Assembly (NCBI RefSeq): GCF_900114005.1
Contig: NZ_FORM01000009.1
Location: 41,806-105,805, forward strand
DNA length: 64,000 nucleotides
Source: Olleya namhaensis
GTDB lineage: Bacteria > Bacteroidota > Bacteroidia > Flavobacteriales > Flavobacteriaceae
Direction of reading: 5' to 3'
Positions 18,359-27,422 of this stretch are shown piece after piece; position 1 is the first letter of the stretch; each line of letters begins with the position of its first letter. A program made the position numbers and the translations under genes. The notes under the pieces are model-generated. The model worked only from the letters and a program-made list of their open reading frames with translations. It made no database searches and was not told the origin of the DNA.

Positions 18359-19660
18359 TTAAATAGCTTGTGTTCTTGATTTTTTAGTAATTATATTAAT
18401 AAAGAGAAATAAAATTAAAGCGGGTAACACCCAACCTAAACTATGCTTTGCAAACGGAATTAAGTTTACAATAGTTGTTAAACCTTCTGATGGACTTAAA
18501 AACCCAATAACATCAGGAATACTAAAAACAAAAGTCACTAAAACCACCACTCTAAACACTAATTTAGAAGCATATTTATTCGGAATTGCATTTAACAAAA
18601 TCAATACAATAGTAATAGGATAAATAAACAATAACACTGGTAACGCATAGACTATAATAGTATTAAAATCTAATTGCCCAACCACAACACCAAAGACACA
18701 TGCAATTGTCGCGGTAACCGCATATACGGTTTGAGAATTATTAATTAAGCCTTTAAAATAATCTGCAGTTCCAGTTACAATACCAACAGCTGTAGTAAAA
18801 CATGCCAAAGCAATTAATACACTTAAAACCGAATACCCAAAAGCACCAAGCGCTTTAACGCTAATCCCAGTTAATAAGTTAGCACGTTGCATATCGCTAT
18901 TTAAACTACTGTTTATGTCTATTTCTGCACCATAAGAAGCACCAACCGCAATAAGACCAGCGTAAATTATAAACAAACCAAAACCCGCAATTAATCCTGA
19001 TTTTTTAATCAGGTCCTTTTTAGCTTCAAAAGAAGCCTCTGTTTTTAAATTAATAGAAATTATAATTACTGCTCCTACTACTACTGCCGCAATCGCGTCA
19101 AAGGTTTGATACCCTTCCAAAATACCAGATACAATTGGTGTATCCATTGTTGTTGGATTAGTAATCATTTGTGTAGAATATAATCCGATACCAATAACCA
19201 GTAATAAAATAATAACAATAAAAGGCGTCAAATACTTACCTATTATATTTAAAATCTTAGAACGGTTTAAGGCAAAAATCAGCACTAAAATAAAGTATAT
19301 ACTACTTGTTAATAAAGGCGAGGTTCCAAAATTTGGATGTATCGCTATCTCATGAGTTGCTGCTGCGGTACGTGGCGACGGAATAGCAACCGCTATTAAA
19401 TAAATTAGTATGCAATAAATAAAACTAAAAGTTGGAGATACTTTTTTTCCAAAATCATATAACGTCCCTTGTAATTTAGCATGTGCATAAATACCTATAA
19501 TAGGAATTGCCACTGCTGTAATAATAAAGCCTAAGGTTACCCAAAACCAATTCTCACCTGCATTATATCCTAAAAGCGGTGGTAATAATAAATTTCCTGC
19601 ACCAAAAAACAGAGAAAACAAAGCAAAGCTTGTTATTAGAAGATCTTTTGTTCTATTCAA
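18359..19660 (-). CDS. brnQ: Branched-chain amino acid carrier, BrnQ/LIVCS family
   Basis: 433 residues with about 12 membrane helices. The N-terminal FALFSLFFGAGNLLLPPLLGYNAG is the hallmark of BrnQ proteins, which import leucine, isoleucine and valine with Na+ or H+. It starts 2 bases after the stop of the upstream serine hydrolase gene, so the two are one transcript. A peptidase-like hydrolase followed by an amino acid importer is a sensible uptake pair (inference). Confidence 0.92.
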   Translation of the reverse strand: MNRTKDLLITSFALFSLFFGAGNLLLPPLLGYNAGENWFWVTLGFIITAVAIPIIGIYAHAKLQGTLYDFGKKVSPTFSFIYCILIYLIAVAIPSPRTAAATHEIAIHPNFGTSPLLTSSIYFILVLIFALNRSKILNIIGKYLTPFIVIILLLVIGIGLYSTQMITNPTTMDTPIVSGILEGYQTFDAIAAVVVGAVIIISINLKTEASFEAKKDLIKKSGLIAGFGLFIIYAGLIAVGASYGAEIDINSSLNSDMQRANLLTGISVKALGAFGYSVLSVLIALACFTTAVGIVTGTADYFKGLINNSQTVYAVTATIACVFGVVVGQLDFNTIIVYALPVLLFIYPITIVLILLNAIPNKYASKLVFRVVVLVTFVFSIPDVIGFLSPSEGLTTIVNLIPFAKHSLGWVLPALILFLFINIITKKSRTQAI

Positions 19661-19662
19661 AA

Positions 19663-21210
19663 TTAGTCTTGTTTAATTAGTTTTAAGTCTTCAAAGTCAA
19701 AGCTAAAATCTGTTACAGGTGCAATAGGCTTTAAGGTAGCACCTACTGCCTTACCTGTTTCGTCAAAGCTAAATTGCACATAGCAATCTGCATCGTAACT
19801 TCTATTATCCCATTTAACAATAAATGTTGTGGCATTATACGGTAATAAACTTCCTTTTAGTGTTTGAGATTTATCTGAAAGCAACCTTAAATTAGTTCCG
19901 CTTTGCGTAATACTAACCTTTCCAAACCATACATCTTTATATGCTCCTACAATAGCATCCGCCTTTGGAATAATAGCACTGTTTTTCATTTTAGCTACTT
20001 GATCAAAAACTGCTATTTTTAAACTGTCATTATATGTATACCATTCGGTATTGTTTCTTCCTAATTTATCTAACCAATTACGATCTTCGTAGCCTAAATA
20101 ACTATCTTTAATAGTATTAGTTATCGTTGTAAAAGCAGACCCATTCATCTGATTAGTTAATACCACAATTGCTAAATCTAAATCCGGAATCATAGTAAAT
20201 TGCGTTACCGTTCCTAATAATCCACCTGTGTGATATACTTGCTTATAACCACCTTTTACATCTGTTAAAAACCAGCCTAAACCGTAGCCTTTAAAGTTTG
20301 AATTATAACTATCGTTAGCACTTACTTTTAAAGGCGTCTGTAATTGCCAAAGCTCATGGAATTGTTTTTCACTTAACAAACGCTCGCCTTTTGCAGTCAC
20401 AGCATCATTCATTAAAAACTGTGCCCAAGTTAACATATCATCCACGTTACTCATAATCCCTCCTGCTGGATTTGCCAATGGACTCCAATCATGCGGAATC
20501 TGAACCAATTTACCATCAGCAAGCGTATGGGCTTCAATAATATTAGACTTATCTGTCACACGATTATAAGATGCTTTACTGTTAGTCATCCCAACCGGTT
20601 TCATTATTTTAGTTTCAATAAATTCTTCCCAAGACAATCCACTAACTCGTTTTAAAACCTCTCCTGCAATAATAAACATGTTGTTATTGTAAGCAAATTG
20701 ACTTCTAAAAGAGCTCTCTGCTTCTAAATGACCAACATTTTTAAGCACATCACTAACATTAAAATCGGCTTCCGGGAAAAACATTAAATCTCCTGCACCA
20801 AGTCCCATTCCGCTTCTATGCGTAACCAAATCTCTAACCGTAAACTGCTCCGTTACCCAAGCATCTTTTAATTTAAATTCAGGAATATGCTGTCTTACTT
20901 TATCATCCCAATTAAGCTTACCTTGATCCACAAGCATTGCTAATGCAAAACAAGTAAATCCTTTACTGTTAGAAGCCACACCAACTAAAGTGCTATTATC
21001 CATCTCTTTTTTATTAGACATAGCGCGCACACCATGACCTTTAGCATACACCACTTTTCCGTCTTTAATTACACCAACGGAAATCCCTGGAACGTTAAAG
21101 GTTTTTAAAGTGCTCTCAACAAGTTGATCTAGTTTAGCCTCTTCAATTTGAGCAGACAAAGTCATGCTTGTAAAAAAAGCTATAGTATAAAGGAAAGGTT
21201 TTAATCTCAT
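19663..21210 (-). CDS. Exported serine hydrolase (class C beta-lactamase fold)
   Basis: 515 residues. Signal peptide MRLKPFLYTIAFFTSMTLSA. The penicillin-binding/esterase core has SxxK at Ser80-Lys83 (ASNSKG), YxN at Tyr174-Asn176 (FAYNNNM) and HTGG as third motif. The C-terminal 110 residues form a lipocalin-like DUF3471-type domain (YKDVWFGKVSITQSG). Such periplasmic enzymes are usually D-amino-acid peptidases or esterases rather than true beta-lactamases. It is the first gene of a two-gene unit with brnQ. Confidence 0.88.
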   Translation of the reverse strand: MRLKPFLYTIAFFTSMTLSAQIEEAKLDQLVESTLKTFNVPGISVGVIKDGKVVYAKGHGVRAMSNKKEMDNSTLVGVASNSKGFTCFALAMLVDQGKLNWDDKVRQHIPEFKLKDAWVTEQFTVRDLVTHRSGMGLGAGDLMFFPEADFNVSDVLKNVGHLEAESSFRSQFAYNNNMFIIAGEVLKRVSGLSWEEFIETKIMKPVGMTNSKASYNRVTDKSNIIEAHTLADGKLVQIPHDWSPLANPAGGIMSNVDDMLTWAQFLMNDAVTAKGERLLSEKQFHELWQLQTPLKVSANDSYNSNFKGYGLGWFLTDVKGGYKQVYHTGGLLGTVTQFTMIPDLDLAIVVLTNQMNGSAFTTITNTIKDSYLGYEDRNWLDKLGRNNTEWYTYNDSLKIAVFDQVAKMKNSAIIPKADAIVGAYKDVWFGKVSITQSGTNLRLLSDKSQTLKGSLLPYNATTFIVKWDNRSYDADCYVQFSFDETGKAVGATLKPIAPVTDFSFDFEDLKLIKQD

Positions 21211-21289
21211 AATTTGATAGTTTATAATCTAGGCAATCAAATATAGTAAATAGTTAATCAAAACAACTTACTAAAAACAGTACAAATCT

Positions 21290-21297
21290 TATCTTTG
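21290..21297 (+). promoter_or_regulatory. -7 element TATCTTTG, near-leaderless start
   Basis: TATCTTTG is a perfect TAnnTTTG element. The ATG of the hydrolase is only 6 bases after it, so transcription should start at or very near the start codon. A longer reading frame from TTG at 21295 overlaps this element and is therefore not used. No TTTG is visible at -33. Confidence 0.6.
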
Positions 21298-21303
21298 CAG
21301 GCT

Positions 21304-22077
21304 ATGATTTTAACTTACAAAGGTATATCCATTTCTTATTCTGTTTCTGGACAAGGTAAAACAGTCACCTTATTACACGGTTTTTTAGAAAACAGTACTA
21401 TGTGGAAGGATACCGTTGCCAGTCTAGAACGCACACATCAGGTCATTACTATAGATTTGTTAGGACATGGTTTAACAGACGCTTTAGGTTACGTGCACAC
21501 CATGGAAGACTTTGCAGATGCAGTAGATGCAGTACTTACCCACTTAAACATTACAAGTACTACGCTAGTTGGCCACTCACTTGGTGGTTATGTTGCTTTG
21601 GCTTTCGCCGAAAAAAAGCCGCATACTATTGAGGGACTGTGTTTAATGAACTCGACACCTTTTGCAGACAGCCAAGAACGCATCATACTTAGAAACAGAG
21701 CCTTAAAAGTCGCAAAGACTAACTACAAAAACTTAGTTAGCATGTCTATTAGTAATTTGTTTTTTGAAGACAATAGAATTCGTTTTGAGGACGCTATTGA
21801 AAATATTAAAACCGAAGCTCTAAAAACACCACTTCAAGGTTACGTTGCCACACAAGAAGGCATGAAAATTAGAACTGACAGAACTAAAACATTAGAAAAT
21901 TTAAACTGCAAAAAACTAATTATTGCTGGTAAAAACGATCCCATTTTATCTAAAACAGACCTGCATCAATTAGAAAAATTAAATGGTGTTACGGTTACTA
22001 TTCTAGAAGGTGGACACATGTCTCACATCGAAAACAAAGAAGAATTCTTACAAGCAATAATACGTTTCATCGAATAA
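21304..22077 (+). CDS. Alpha/beta hydrolase
   Basis: 257 residues, cytoplasmic. Oxyanion strand LLHGFLENSTMW, nucleophile elbow LVGHSLGGY with Ser92, acid in IAGKNDPIL and catalytic His in GGHMSHIEN complete the triad. Size and motifs resemble MenH/YfbB-like and esterase members of the family, but menaquinone genes are not next to it, so the substrate is open. Start taken at ATG 21304 because the promoter element occupies the longer extension. Confidence 0.85.
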   Translation: MILTYKGISISYSVSGQGKTVTLLHGFLENSTMWKDTVASLERTHQVITIDLLGHGLTDALGYVHTMEDFADAVDAVLTHLNITSTTLVGHSLGGYVALAFAEKKPHTIEGLCLMNSTPFADSQERIILRNRALKVAKTNYKNLVSMSISNLFFEDNRIRFEDAIENIKTEALKTPLQGYVATQEGMKIRTDRTKTLENLNCKKLIIAGKNDPILSKTDLHQLEKLNGVTVTILEGGHMSHIENKEEFLQAIIRFIE

Positions 22078-22178
22078 ATAGTGCTTTTTGACGTTTAATT
22101 GGTTTTTTATCCTACTTTCGGTAAACGCTATATATCAGATTTTTACAAAATGTATAAAATCTAACAAAAAAACGAATC

Positions 22179-22457
22179 ATGCACAAAGTACCACAAAAAC
22201 AATCTCTTAAAGGAAAATTATACTGCTCCGTATTCGGACACAACTTTCAGGTCAGTAAAAAAATCACTTATCACGTTAAAGAATACCAATGTTGTCATTG
22301 CAAAAAAGAAATGACTACTAATAGTAAAGGAAACTTAACAGAGTTAACGCCAAAATATAGAGAAATTAATTATGTACTAAAGCGCATACACAAAAACAAG
22401 CAAAAACGCTTTGCTGCACAAGCACTAAAAAATGCACCATTAAAACTATCGTCTTAG
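22179..22457 (+). CDS. Small Cys/His-rich hypothetical protein
   Basis: 92 residues, very basic. The N-terminal half has CSVFGHNF and CCHCKKE, a Cys/His arrangement that could bind one zinc, as in the short DUF1660-type proteins often labelled as prophage proteins; the match is tentative. The C-terminal half is rich in Lys and Arg (RIHKNKQKRF) and could touch nucleic acid. It converges with thiL, overlapping by 4 bases. No phage genes are nearby. Confidence 0.6.
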   Translation: MHKVPQKQSLKGKLYCSVFGHNFQVSKKITYHVKEYQCCHCKKEMTTNSKGNLTELTPKYREINYVLKRIHKNKQKRFAAQALKNAPLKLSS

Positions 22458-23503
22458 TCTTTATCAAAGCTATTCCAACCTTGCGCTGTTAATGCAATTT
22501 TTTGATCACCTCTAGTTACTAAGTGTGCTCCAGAAGCTTGATCTGTAATAAAACCAATCACGGTTAAATTTGGATTCGCTTTAATTTTTGGAAAATCTTC
22601 TTGAGAGATCGTCATTAATAGCTCATAATCTTCACCACCACTTAAAGCAATGGTTGTGCTATCCATATTAAACTCCTCACTTGTAGAGATTACTTGAGGG
22701 TCTAATGGTAATTTATCTTCGTATAAATCACAACCCACCTTACTTGCCTTACACAAATGTAATATCTCTGAAGACAAACCATCACTAATATCAATCATAG
22801 ACGTTGGCTTAACCTCTAATTCTTGCAATAGTTTTACAATATCTTTTCTAGCTTCAGGTTTTAATTGACGCTCTATTATATAAGTATACGCATCTAAATC
22901 TGGTTGACTATTTGGGTTAACTTTAAAGACTTCTTTTTCACGTTCTAACACTTGAAGTCCTAAATAAGCACCACCTATATCTCCAGATACCACTAACAAG
23001 TCGTTAGGTTTTGCACCACTTCTGTAAACCTCATCGCCTTTTTTAACTTGACCAATAGCTGTTACAGAAATAATTAATCCAGAGGTTGATGACGTCGTAT
23101 CACCTCCTACCAAATCAACATTATAAATTTTACAGGCAGTTTCTATTCCTGCATACAACTCTTCAATCGCTTCTAAAGGAAAACGATTAGACACCGCAAT
23201 AGATACAGTAATCTGTGTTGCTTCTGCATTCATAGCATAAACATCAGACAAATTAACAACTACAGCCTTATAACCCAAATGCTTTAAAGGCATATAGCTT
23301 AAATCAAAATGCACACCTTCTACTAAAAAGTCTGTACTTACAACCACTCTGTTATCACCAAACTCCATTACAGCTGCATCGTCACCAATGGCTTTAATAG
23401 TAGATTGTTGGGTAACCTCAAAATGTTTTGCTAAATGATCAATTAAACCAAATTCTCCTAATTGGCTTAAATCCGTACGTTGTTGATTTTTATCTTCTAT
23501 CAT
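22454..23503 (-). CDS. thiL: Thiamine-monophosphate kinase
   Basis: 349 residues. It phosphorylates thiamine phosphate to thiamine diphosphate, the last step of the pathway. Seen: SQLGEFGLIDHLAKHF at the N-terminus, IGDDAAVMEFGD with metal-binding Asp residues, VVNLSDVYAMNAEATQITVSIA, GGDTTSS and the C-terminal ISDGLSSEI and SGGEDYELL motifs that define ThiL in the PurM-like fold. A single gene, with no other thi genes in the window. Confidence 0.94.
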   Translation of the reverse strand: MIEDKNQQRTDLSQLGEFGLIDHLAKHFEVTQQSTIKAIGDDAAVMEFGDNRVVVSTDFLVEGVHFDLSYMPLKHLGYKAVVVNLSDVYAMNAEATQITVSIAVSNRFPLEAIEELYAGIETACKIYNVDLVGGDTTSSTSGLIISVTAIGQVKKGDEVYRSGAKPNDLLVVSGDIGGAYLGLQVLEREKEVFKVNPNSQPDLDAYTYIIERQLKPEARKDIVKLLQELEVKPTSMIDISDGLSSEILHLCKASKVGCDLYEDKLPLDPQVISTSEEFNMDSTTIALSGGEDYELLMTISQEDFPKIKANPNLTVIGFITDQASGAHLVTRGDQKIALTAQGWNSFDKD

Positions 23504-23610
23504 ACTGCAAAAATACTAAGCTTAATTTAATAGTAGCTCTAAAAAATTCTAAATTGTCTTAATATTCAAAAAACGAATTTATTTTTATTAAAAATTTAAC
23601 ATTTTAACAC

Positions 23611-23628
23611 GTGAAAAACGCATTTCAC
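23611..23628. promoter_or_regulatory. Palindrome GTGAAA-N6-TTTCAC upstream of the MbnP/MbnH unit
   Basis: A perfect 6-base inverted repeat with a 6-base spacer lies just in front of the -7 element TAAATTTG at 23641-23648, 49 bases before the start codon of the first gene. Position and symmetry suit a dimeric regulator at the -33 region, where no TTTG box is present. The regulator is unknown. Confidence 0.4.
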
Positions 23629-23640
23629 TACTATTTCCAT

Positions 23641-23648
23641 TAAATTTG
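23641..23648 (+). promoter_or_regulatory. -7 element TAAATTTG
   Basis: Fits TAnnTTTG and lies 28 bases before the ATG at 23677. It is probably the promoter of the four-gene unit to 28493. Confidence 0.5.
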
Positions 23649-23676
23649 TTCTTAAAAATTAAGAATACCTCAACCA

Positions 23677-25236
23677 ATGTCTATTTCAAAAAAATTACTA
23701 TTTATACTCCTTTTATGTATTACGCAATTAACACTAGCACAAAGTCCTTGTGTTAACGGGTTTGCAACACAAACAATAAATGGTGTAGAAACCAGCTATC
23801 CTTGCAATGGCTATGACTTGTTATCGCGCATACCAATTTCGACATTAGCAACAACACTGGGTAACGAAGAAGGTAGTGATTTATGGGGCTGGACGGACCC
23901 TTTAGACGGAAAAGAATATACCATAATCGGGACAACAAACAGTACCGCTTTTGTAGATATTAGCGACCCAATTAACCCTGTTTTTCTGGGACGAATAGAA
24001 ACCGCAAACGGAAACACCTCTTTCTGGAGAGACATTAAAGTTTATAATAATCACGCTTATATTGTTGCTGATGGTGTTGGTAGTCACGGAATGCAAATTT
24101 TTGATTTAACCACATTACGATCTGGTGTAAATGACGATTTAACTTTTACTAATAGTTCAACAGACGGAAATGTAAAAGTATTTACTGGCGACAACGGAAT
24201 TAATATTGGTAGTTGCCATAATATTGTAATTAACGAGTCTGAAGGCATAGCTTATTTAGTAGGCTGTGGTGGCGCTGCCAGTGGCGGACCTGTTTTTGTA
24301 GATATCACAACGCCATTATCGCCAACCATAGTTGGTAGCTATTCAGGAAAAGGTTACACACACGATGCACAAGTTATTACATACAACGGAACAGATAACA
24401 ATGTAACCAGTCCAACAGTAATAGGAGTCTCTAGTTATATAGGTAGAGAAATATTATTAGCCAGTAATGGTGGATCAAATGACAGAGTCGTACTTTTAGA
24501 TGTTACCGATAAAAACAACCCTCAGTTTATTTCAGAAATAACGTATCCAAATCCCGGTTATGCACACCAAGGTTGGTTTACTGACGATCACAGATATTTT
24601 ATTTTCGGAGATGAAACAGACGAACAAAATTTTGGATTTGGTACACGTACTTTCGTGTTTGATATGTTAGATTTAGACAACCCTGTTTTATCAACTACTT
24701 ACGAAGCTTCAATAGCAGCAATAGACCATAATGGTTATGTTAAAGACGACACTTTTTATTTAGCAAATTATAGAGCTGGGATGCGTGTATTAGACATTCC
24801 TACACTTATTTCTACTAATAACAGCAATTCTGAAACCGGTTATTTTGACACTTACCCAGCTAGCAATAGTGCTAATTTTAATGGTGCTTGGAGTATCTAC
24901 CCTTATTTTGAGAGCGGTAATATAATTATTAGTGATATTGAAAGAGGTCTTTTTGTGGTAAGAGCAAGCAACAATCCATTAAGTACCAAAGACTTTAACT
25001 TAGACTCTAAATTTAGTTTGGTACCAAACCCTACTAAAACCAATTCAAAATTAACAGCTAGTAAAGGTCAAACTATTACTTCTGTAGAGGTGTACAATGT
25101 GATTGGTAAAAAGCTTTTTTCTAAAAACAATATTAATCAAGACAGTATCGTTTTACCAACAACGCATTTATCTAATGGATTATACTTAGTAAAAATAAAC
25201 AACACGACTACTAAAAAACTAGTAATCAATAAATAG
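23677..25236 (+). CDS. T9SS-secreted choice-of-anchor B (LVIVD-repeat) protein
   Basis: 519 residues. A signal peptide (KLLFILLLCITQLTLAQ) is followed by a propeller of LVIVD-type repeats: NSTAFVDISDPINPVFLGRI, MQIFDLTTL, VFVDITTPLSPTIVGSY, VVLLDVTDKNNPQFISEI and related. This is the choice-of-anchor B family. The last 75 residues are a type A T9SS sorting domain (FSLVPNPTKTN, VEVYNVIGKKLF, LSNGLYLVKINN, KKLVINK), so the protein is exported across the outer membrane and anchored or released. It is the first gene of a unit with a second propeller, MbnP and MbnH. Confidence 0.88.
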   Translation: MSISKKLLFILLLCITQLTLAQSPCVNGFATQTINGVETSYPCNGYDLLSRIPISTLATTLGNEEGSDLWGWTDPLDGKEYTIIGTTNSTAFVDISDPINPVFLGRIETANGNTSFWRDIKVYNNHAYIVADGVGSHGMQIFDLTTLRSGVNDDLTFTNSSTDGNVKVFTGDNGINIGSCHNIVINESEGIAYLVGCGGAASGGPVFVDITTPLSPTIVGSYSGKGYTHDAQVITYNGTDNNVTSPTVIGVSSYIGREILLASNGGSNDRVVLLDVTDKNNPQFISEITYPNPGYAHQGWFTDDHRYFIFGDETDEQNFGFGTRTFVFDMLDLDNPVLSTTYEASIAAIDHNGYVKDDTFYLANYRAGMRVLDIPTLISTNNSNSETGYFDTYPASNSANFNGAWSIYPYFESGNIIISDIERGLFVVRASNNPLSTKDFNLDSKFSLVPNPTKTNSKLTASKGQTITSVEVYNVIGKKLFSKNNINQDSIVLPTTHLSNGLYLVKINNTTTKKLVINK

Positions 25237-25295
25237 ACAAAAACTTAGAGGGTAAAAACCAAAGCCTTTTAATAGTTAGAAAAAGCAATTCACAG

Positions 25296-26651
25296 ATGTT
25301 TAAATTAAAAAATATTGTCGCTATAACCTTAACCGCTATTAGTGTCCTGTTTTTCTCTTGTAAAGATGAAACCTTAGAAGAAATAGAACCCGCTACAAAT
25401 ACATTAGCCCAAGGTAACTTAGAGACTGTTACAACATTAGGAGGATCAAAAAACGAAAGCGGTCAAGCAGTAGCAAAAACAACAGATGGTGGATGTATTG
25501 TTCTAGGATTCACACAATCCATGGATGGAGATATTACCACAAAGACTGATGAAAGCTACGATGTTTGGGTTTTAAAATATAACGAAGATCTAACTTTAGA
25601 ATGGACTAAAACTTTTGGAGGTACCAATGACGAAAGAGGTCATGACATCATCCAAACTCAAGATGGTGGCTACGCTATAATTGGGTTTACGTATAGTACT
25701 GATGGTGATGTTACAGCAAACAATGGACAAGAAGATTTTTGGATTATAAAACTAGACGCCCAAGGAAACCTACTTTGGGAAAAAACCTATGGCTATTCTG
25801 GAATAGATACTGGACACGCCATTATACAAACTAATGATGGTGGTTATTTTATAACGGGTGTTTTAGATGTGACATCATCTGGAGGCGCTGGTAATACAAG
25901 ATCCAGCCAAGTACAACATGCAGGTGGCGACTACTGGGCTTTAAAATTAGACCCTACAGGAAACATCCAATGGAGCAAATACTTTGGAGGCTTCTTTTCG
26001 GATACCGCATATGATGCTATTCAAACTAACGACGATAGCTTTATTATAATTGGATCTTCTGATAGCGAAGACACAGACATTAGCAACAATATAGGTTCTT
26101 ACGATTTTTGGATTATTAAAACGTCAAACACAGGAGAAACCTTATGGGAAAAATCTTTTGGAACTACAGAAATTGACGAAGCTAGAGCAGTGATTAATAC
26201 TTCAGACGGAAACTATCTAATTATTGGAGACACCAGAGGAGGCAATACAGATGTTAGCTCTAATTCCGGCGCTGCAGACGTATGGGTAATTAAAGTGTCG
26301 CCTAATGGCGAATTACTTTGGGAGAAAACTTACGGAGGCGAAGGTTTTGATGTTGGACGGGATATCGCTACAACTAACGATGATGGCTATATTATTAGTG
26401 GTAGTTCTAGAAGTGCTTCGGGAGACTTAACGGGCAACCAAGGTCAAAATGATGCCTGGGTGTTTAAAATTGACAACACTGGAAATTTAAAATGGCAAAA
26501 AACCGTTGGCGGTTCTAATGTCGATTTTGCTTATAGTGTAACCGAATTAAATAACGGAAAGATAATAGCAGTAGGAGAATCCAGCAGCAACGACGGAAAC
26601 ATCAATGAAAACAAGGGTTTTACAGACTTACTATTAATTGAAATTAATTAA
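25296..26651 (+). CDS. Propeller lipoprotein with seven DGG repeats
   Basis: 451 residues. Lipoprotein signal with lipobox cysteine near residue 22 (SVLFFSCKDE). The mature part holds seven repeats of about 57 residues, each with an NDGGY/DGG turn, a DFWIIK or DVWVIK strand and a LLWEKTYGG-type ending. Seven such units are what one beta-propeller needs. No enzyme motif is seen; it could be a binding partner at the cell surface. Its stop lies 4 bases before the ATG of the MbnP-like gene, so they are co-transcribed. Confidence 0.8.
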   Translation: MFKLKNIVAITLTAISVLFFSCKDETLEEIEPATNTLAQGNLETVTTLGGSKNESGQAVAKTTDGGCIVLGFTQSMDGDITTKTDESYDVWVLKYNEDLTLEWTKTFGGTNDERGHDIIQTQDGGYAIIGFTYSTDGDVTANNGQEDFWIIKLDAQGNLLWEKTYGYSGIDTGHAIIQTNDGGYFITGVLDVTSSGGAGNTRSSQVQHAGGDYWALKLDPTGNIQWSKYFGGFFSDTAYDAIQTNDDSFIIIGSSDSEDTDISNNIGSYDFWIIKTSNTGETLWEKSFGTTEIDEARAVINTSDGNYLIIGDTRGGNTDVSSNSGAADVWVIKVSPNGELLWEKTYGGEGFDVGRDIATTNDDGYIISGSSRSASGDLTGNQGQNDAWVFKIDNTGNLKWQKTVGGSNVDFAYSVTELNNGKIIAVGESSSNDGNINENKGFTDLLLIEIN

Positions 26652-26655
26652 AAAC

Positions 26656-27420
26656 ATGAAAAAAATTGTTTCACTTTTAACCTTAGCATTGCTAATTATT
26701 GCTTGTAACGAGGATATTGACGACACTACAATTACAATCCCAGAAGTCACCTTTAATTTCACACATCATTGGGATAGCACTTTTATAAACAGCACCAACC
26801 TAGAAACCGAAACACTTACAAATGCTAATGGAGAGGTTATAACTATTAACAGAATTAGATACTTAACATCTCATTTTGAACTAACAAATCTTGCAGGAGA
26901 AACATACATCTTTGAGGGCTATAAGTTAACGGACTTATCTGACGATGCAACATATAACTTTACACCAGTAGTCAACACAATCCCATCCGGAACATACAAT
27001 TTAAAGTTTGTTTGGGGTTTTAACGCAGACGATAATACAGATGGAATATACCAAGATTTAAATTCAGAATCATGGAATTGGCCAGCAATGCTTGGTGGCG
27101 GTTATCACTTTTTACAATTTGATGGTATGTACAATGTAGATACTGCAAACCCGTCTCCTTTTAACTTTCATAATGGAACTGCAAGAGTTAGCGATGGTGT
27201 TTTTGAAGACAATTTTGCAGTCATTACATTTGATGCACCAATAACCATTTCAAACAATACAACTATTGAAATTAAAATGAATATCGCTGAATTGTTTAAA
27301 AACCCAAACACTTGGGATTTAAATGTTTTAGACACACCTTTAATGCCAAATTACGACGCACAAAAAATGATGCAACAAAATATTTTGAGTGTTTTTAGTT
27401 TAGGTGAAACAACACAATAA
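26656..27420 (+). CDS. mbnP: MbnP-like copper-binding lipoprotein
   Basis: 254 residues from ATG 26656; a longer frame from TTG 26638 runs over the preceding stop region and spoils the lipoprotein signal (SLLTLALLIIAC), so it was rejected. The protein matches the MbnP family: FNFTHHWDST at the N-terminus, NRIRYLTSHFEL, FVWGFN and the SWNWPAMLGGGYHF block. In known MbnP a tryptophan is oxidised to kynurenine by the partner MbnH and then helps bind Cu(I). Trp140 or Trp142 could be the target here (inference). The MbnH-like gene follows after 2 bases, which supports the call. Confidence 0.82.
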   Translation: MKKIVSLLTLALLIIACNEDIDDTTITIPEVTFNFTHHWDSTFINSTNLETETLTNANGEVITINRIRYLTSHFELTNLAGETYIFEGYKLTDLSDDATYNFTPVVNTIPSGTYNLKFVWGFNADDNTDGIYQDLNSESWNWPAMLGGGYHFLQFDGMYNVDTANPSPFNFHNGTARVSDGVFEDNFAVITFDAPITISNNTTIEIKMNIAELFKNPNTWDLNVLDTPLMPNYDAQKMMQQNILSVFSLGETTQ

Positions 27421-27422
27421 AC

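Noticed and set aside
19663..21210. True beta-lactamase resistance gene
   Set aside because: The SxxK/YxN/HTG core is shared by many peptidases and esterases, and the C-terminal DUF3471-type domain and brnQ neighbour point to peptide or ester metabolism.
22179..22457. Prophage remnant because of the DUF1660-like small protein
   Set aside because: No integrase, capsid, lysis or att-like repeat nearby; flanking genes are ordinary core genes.
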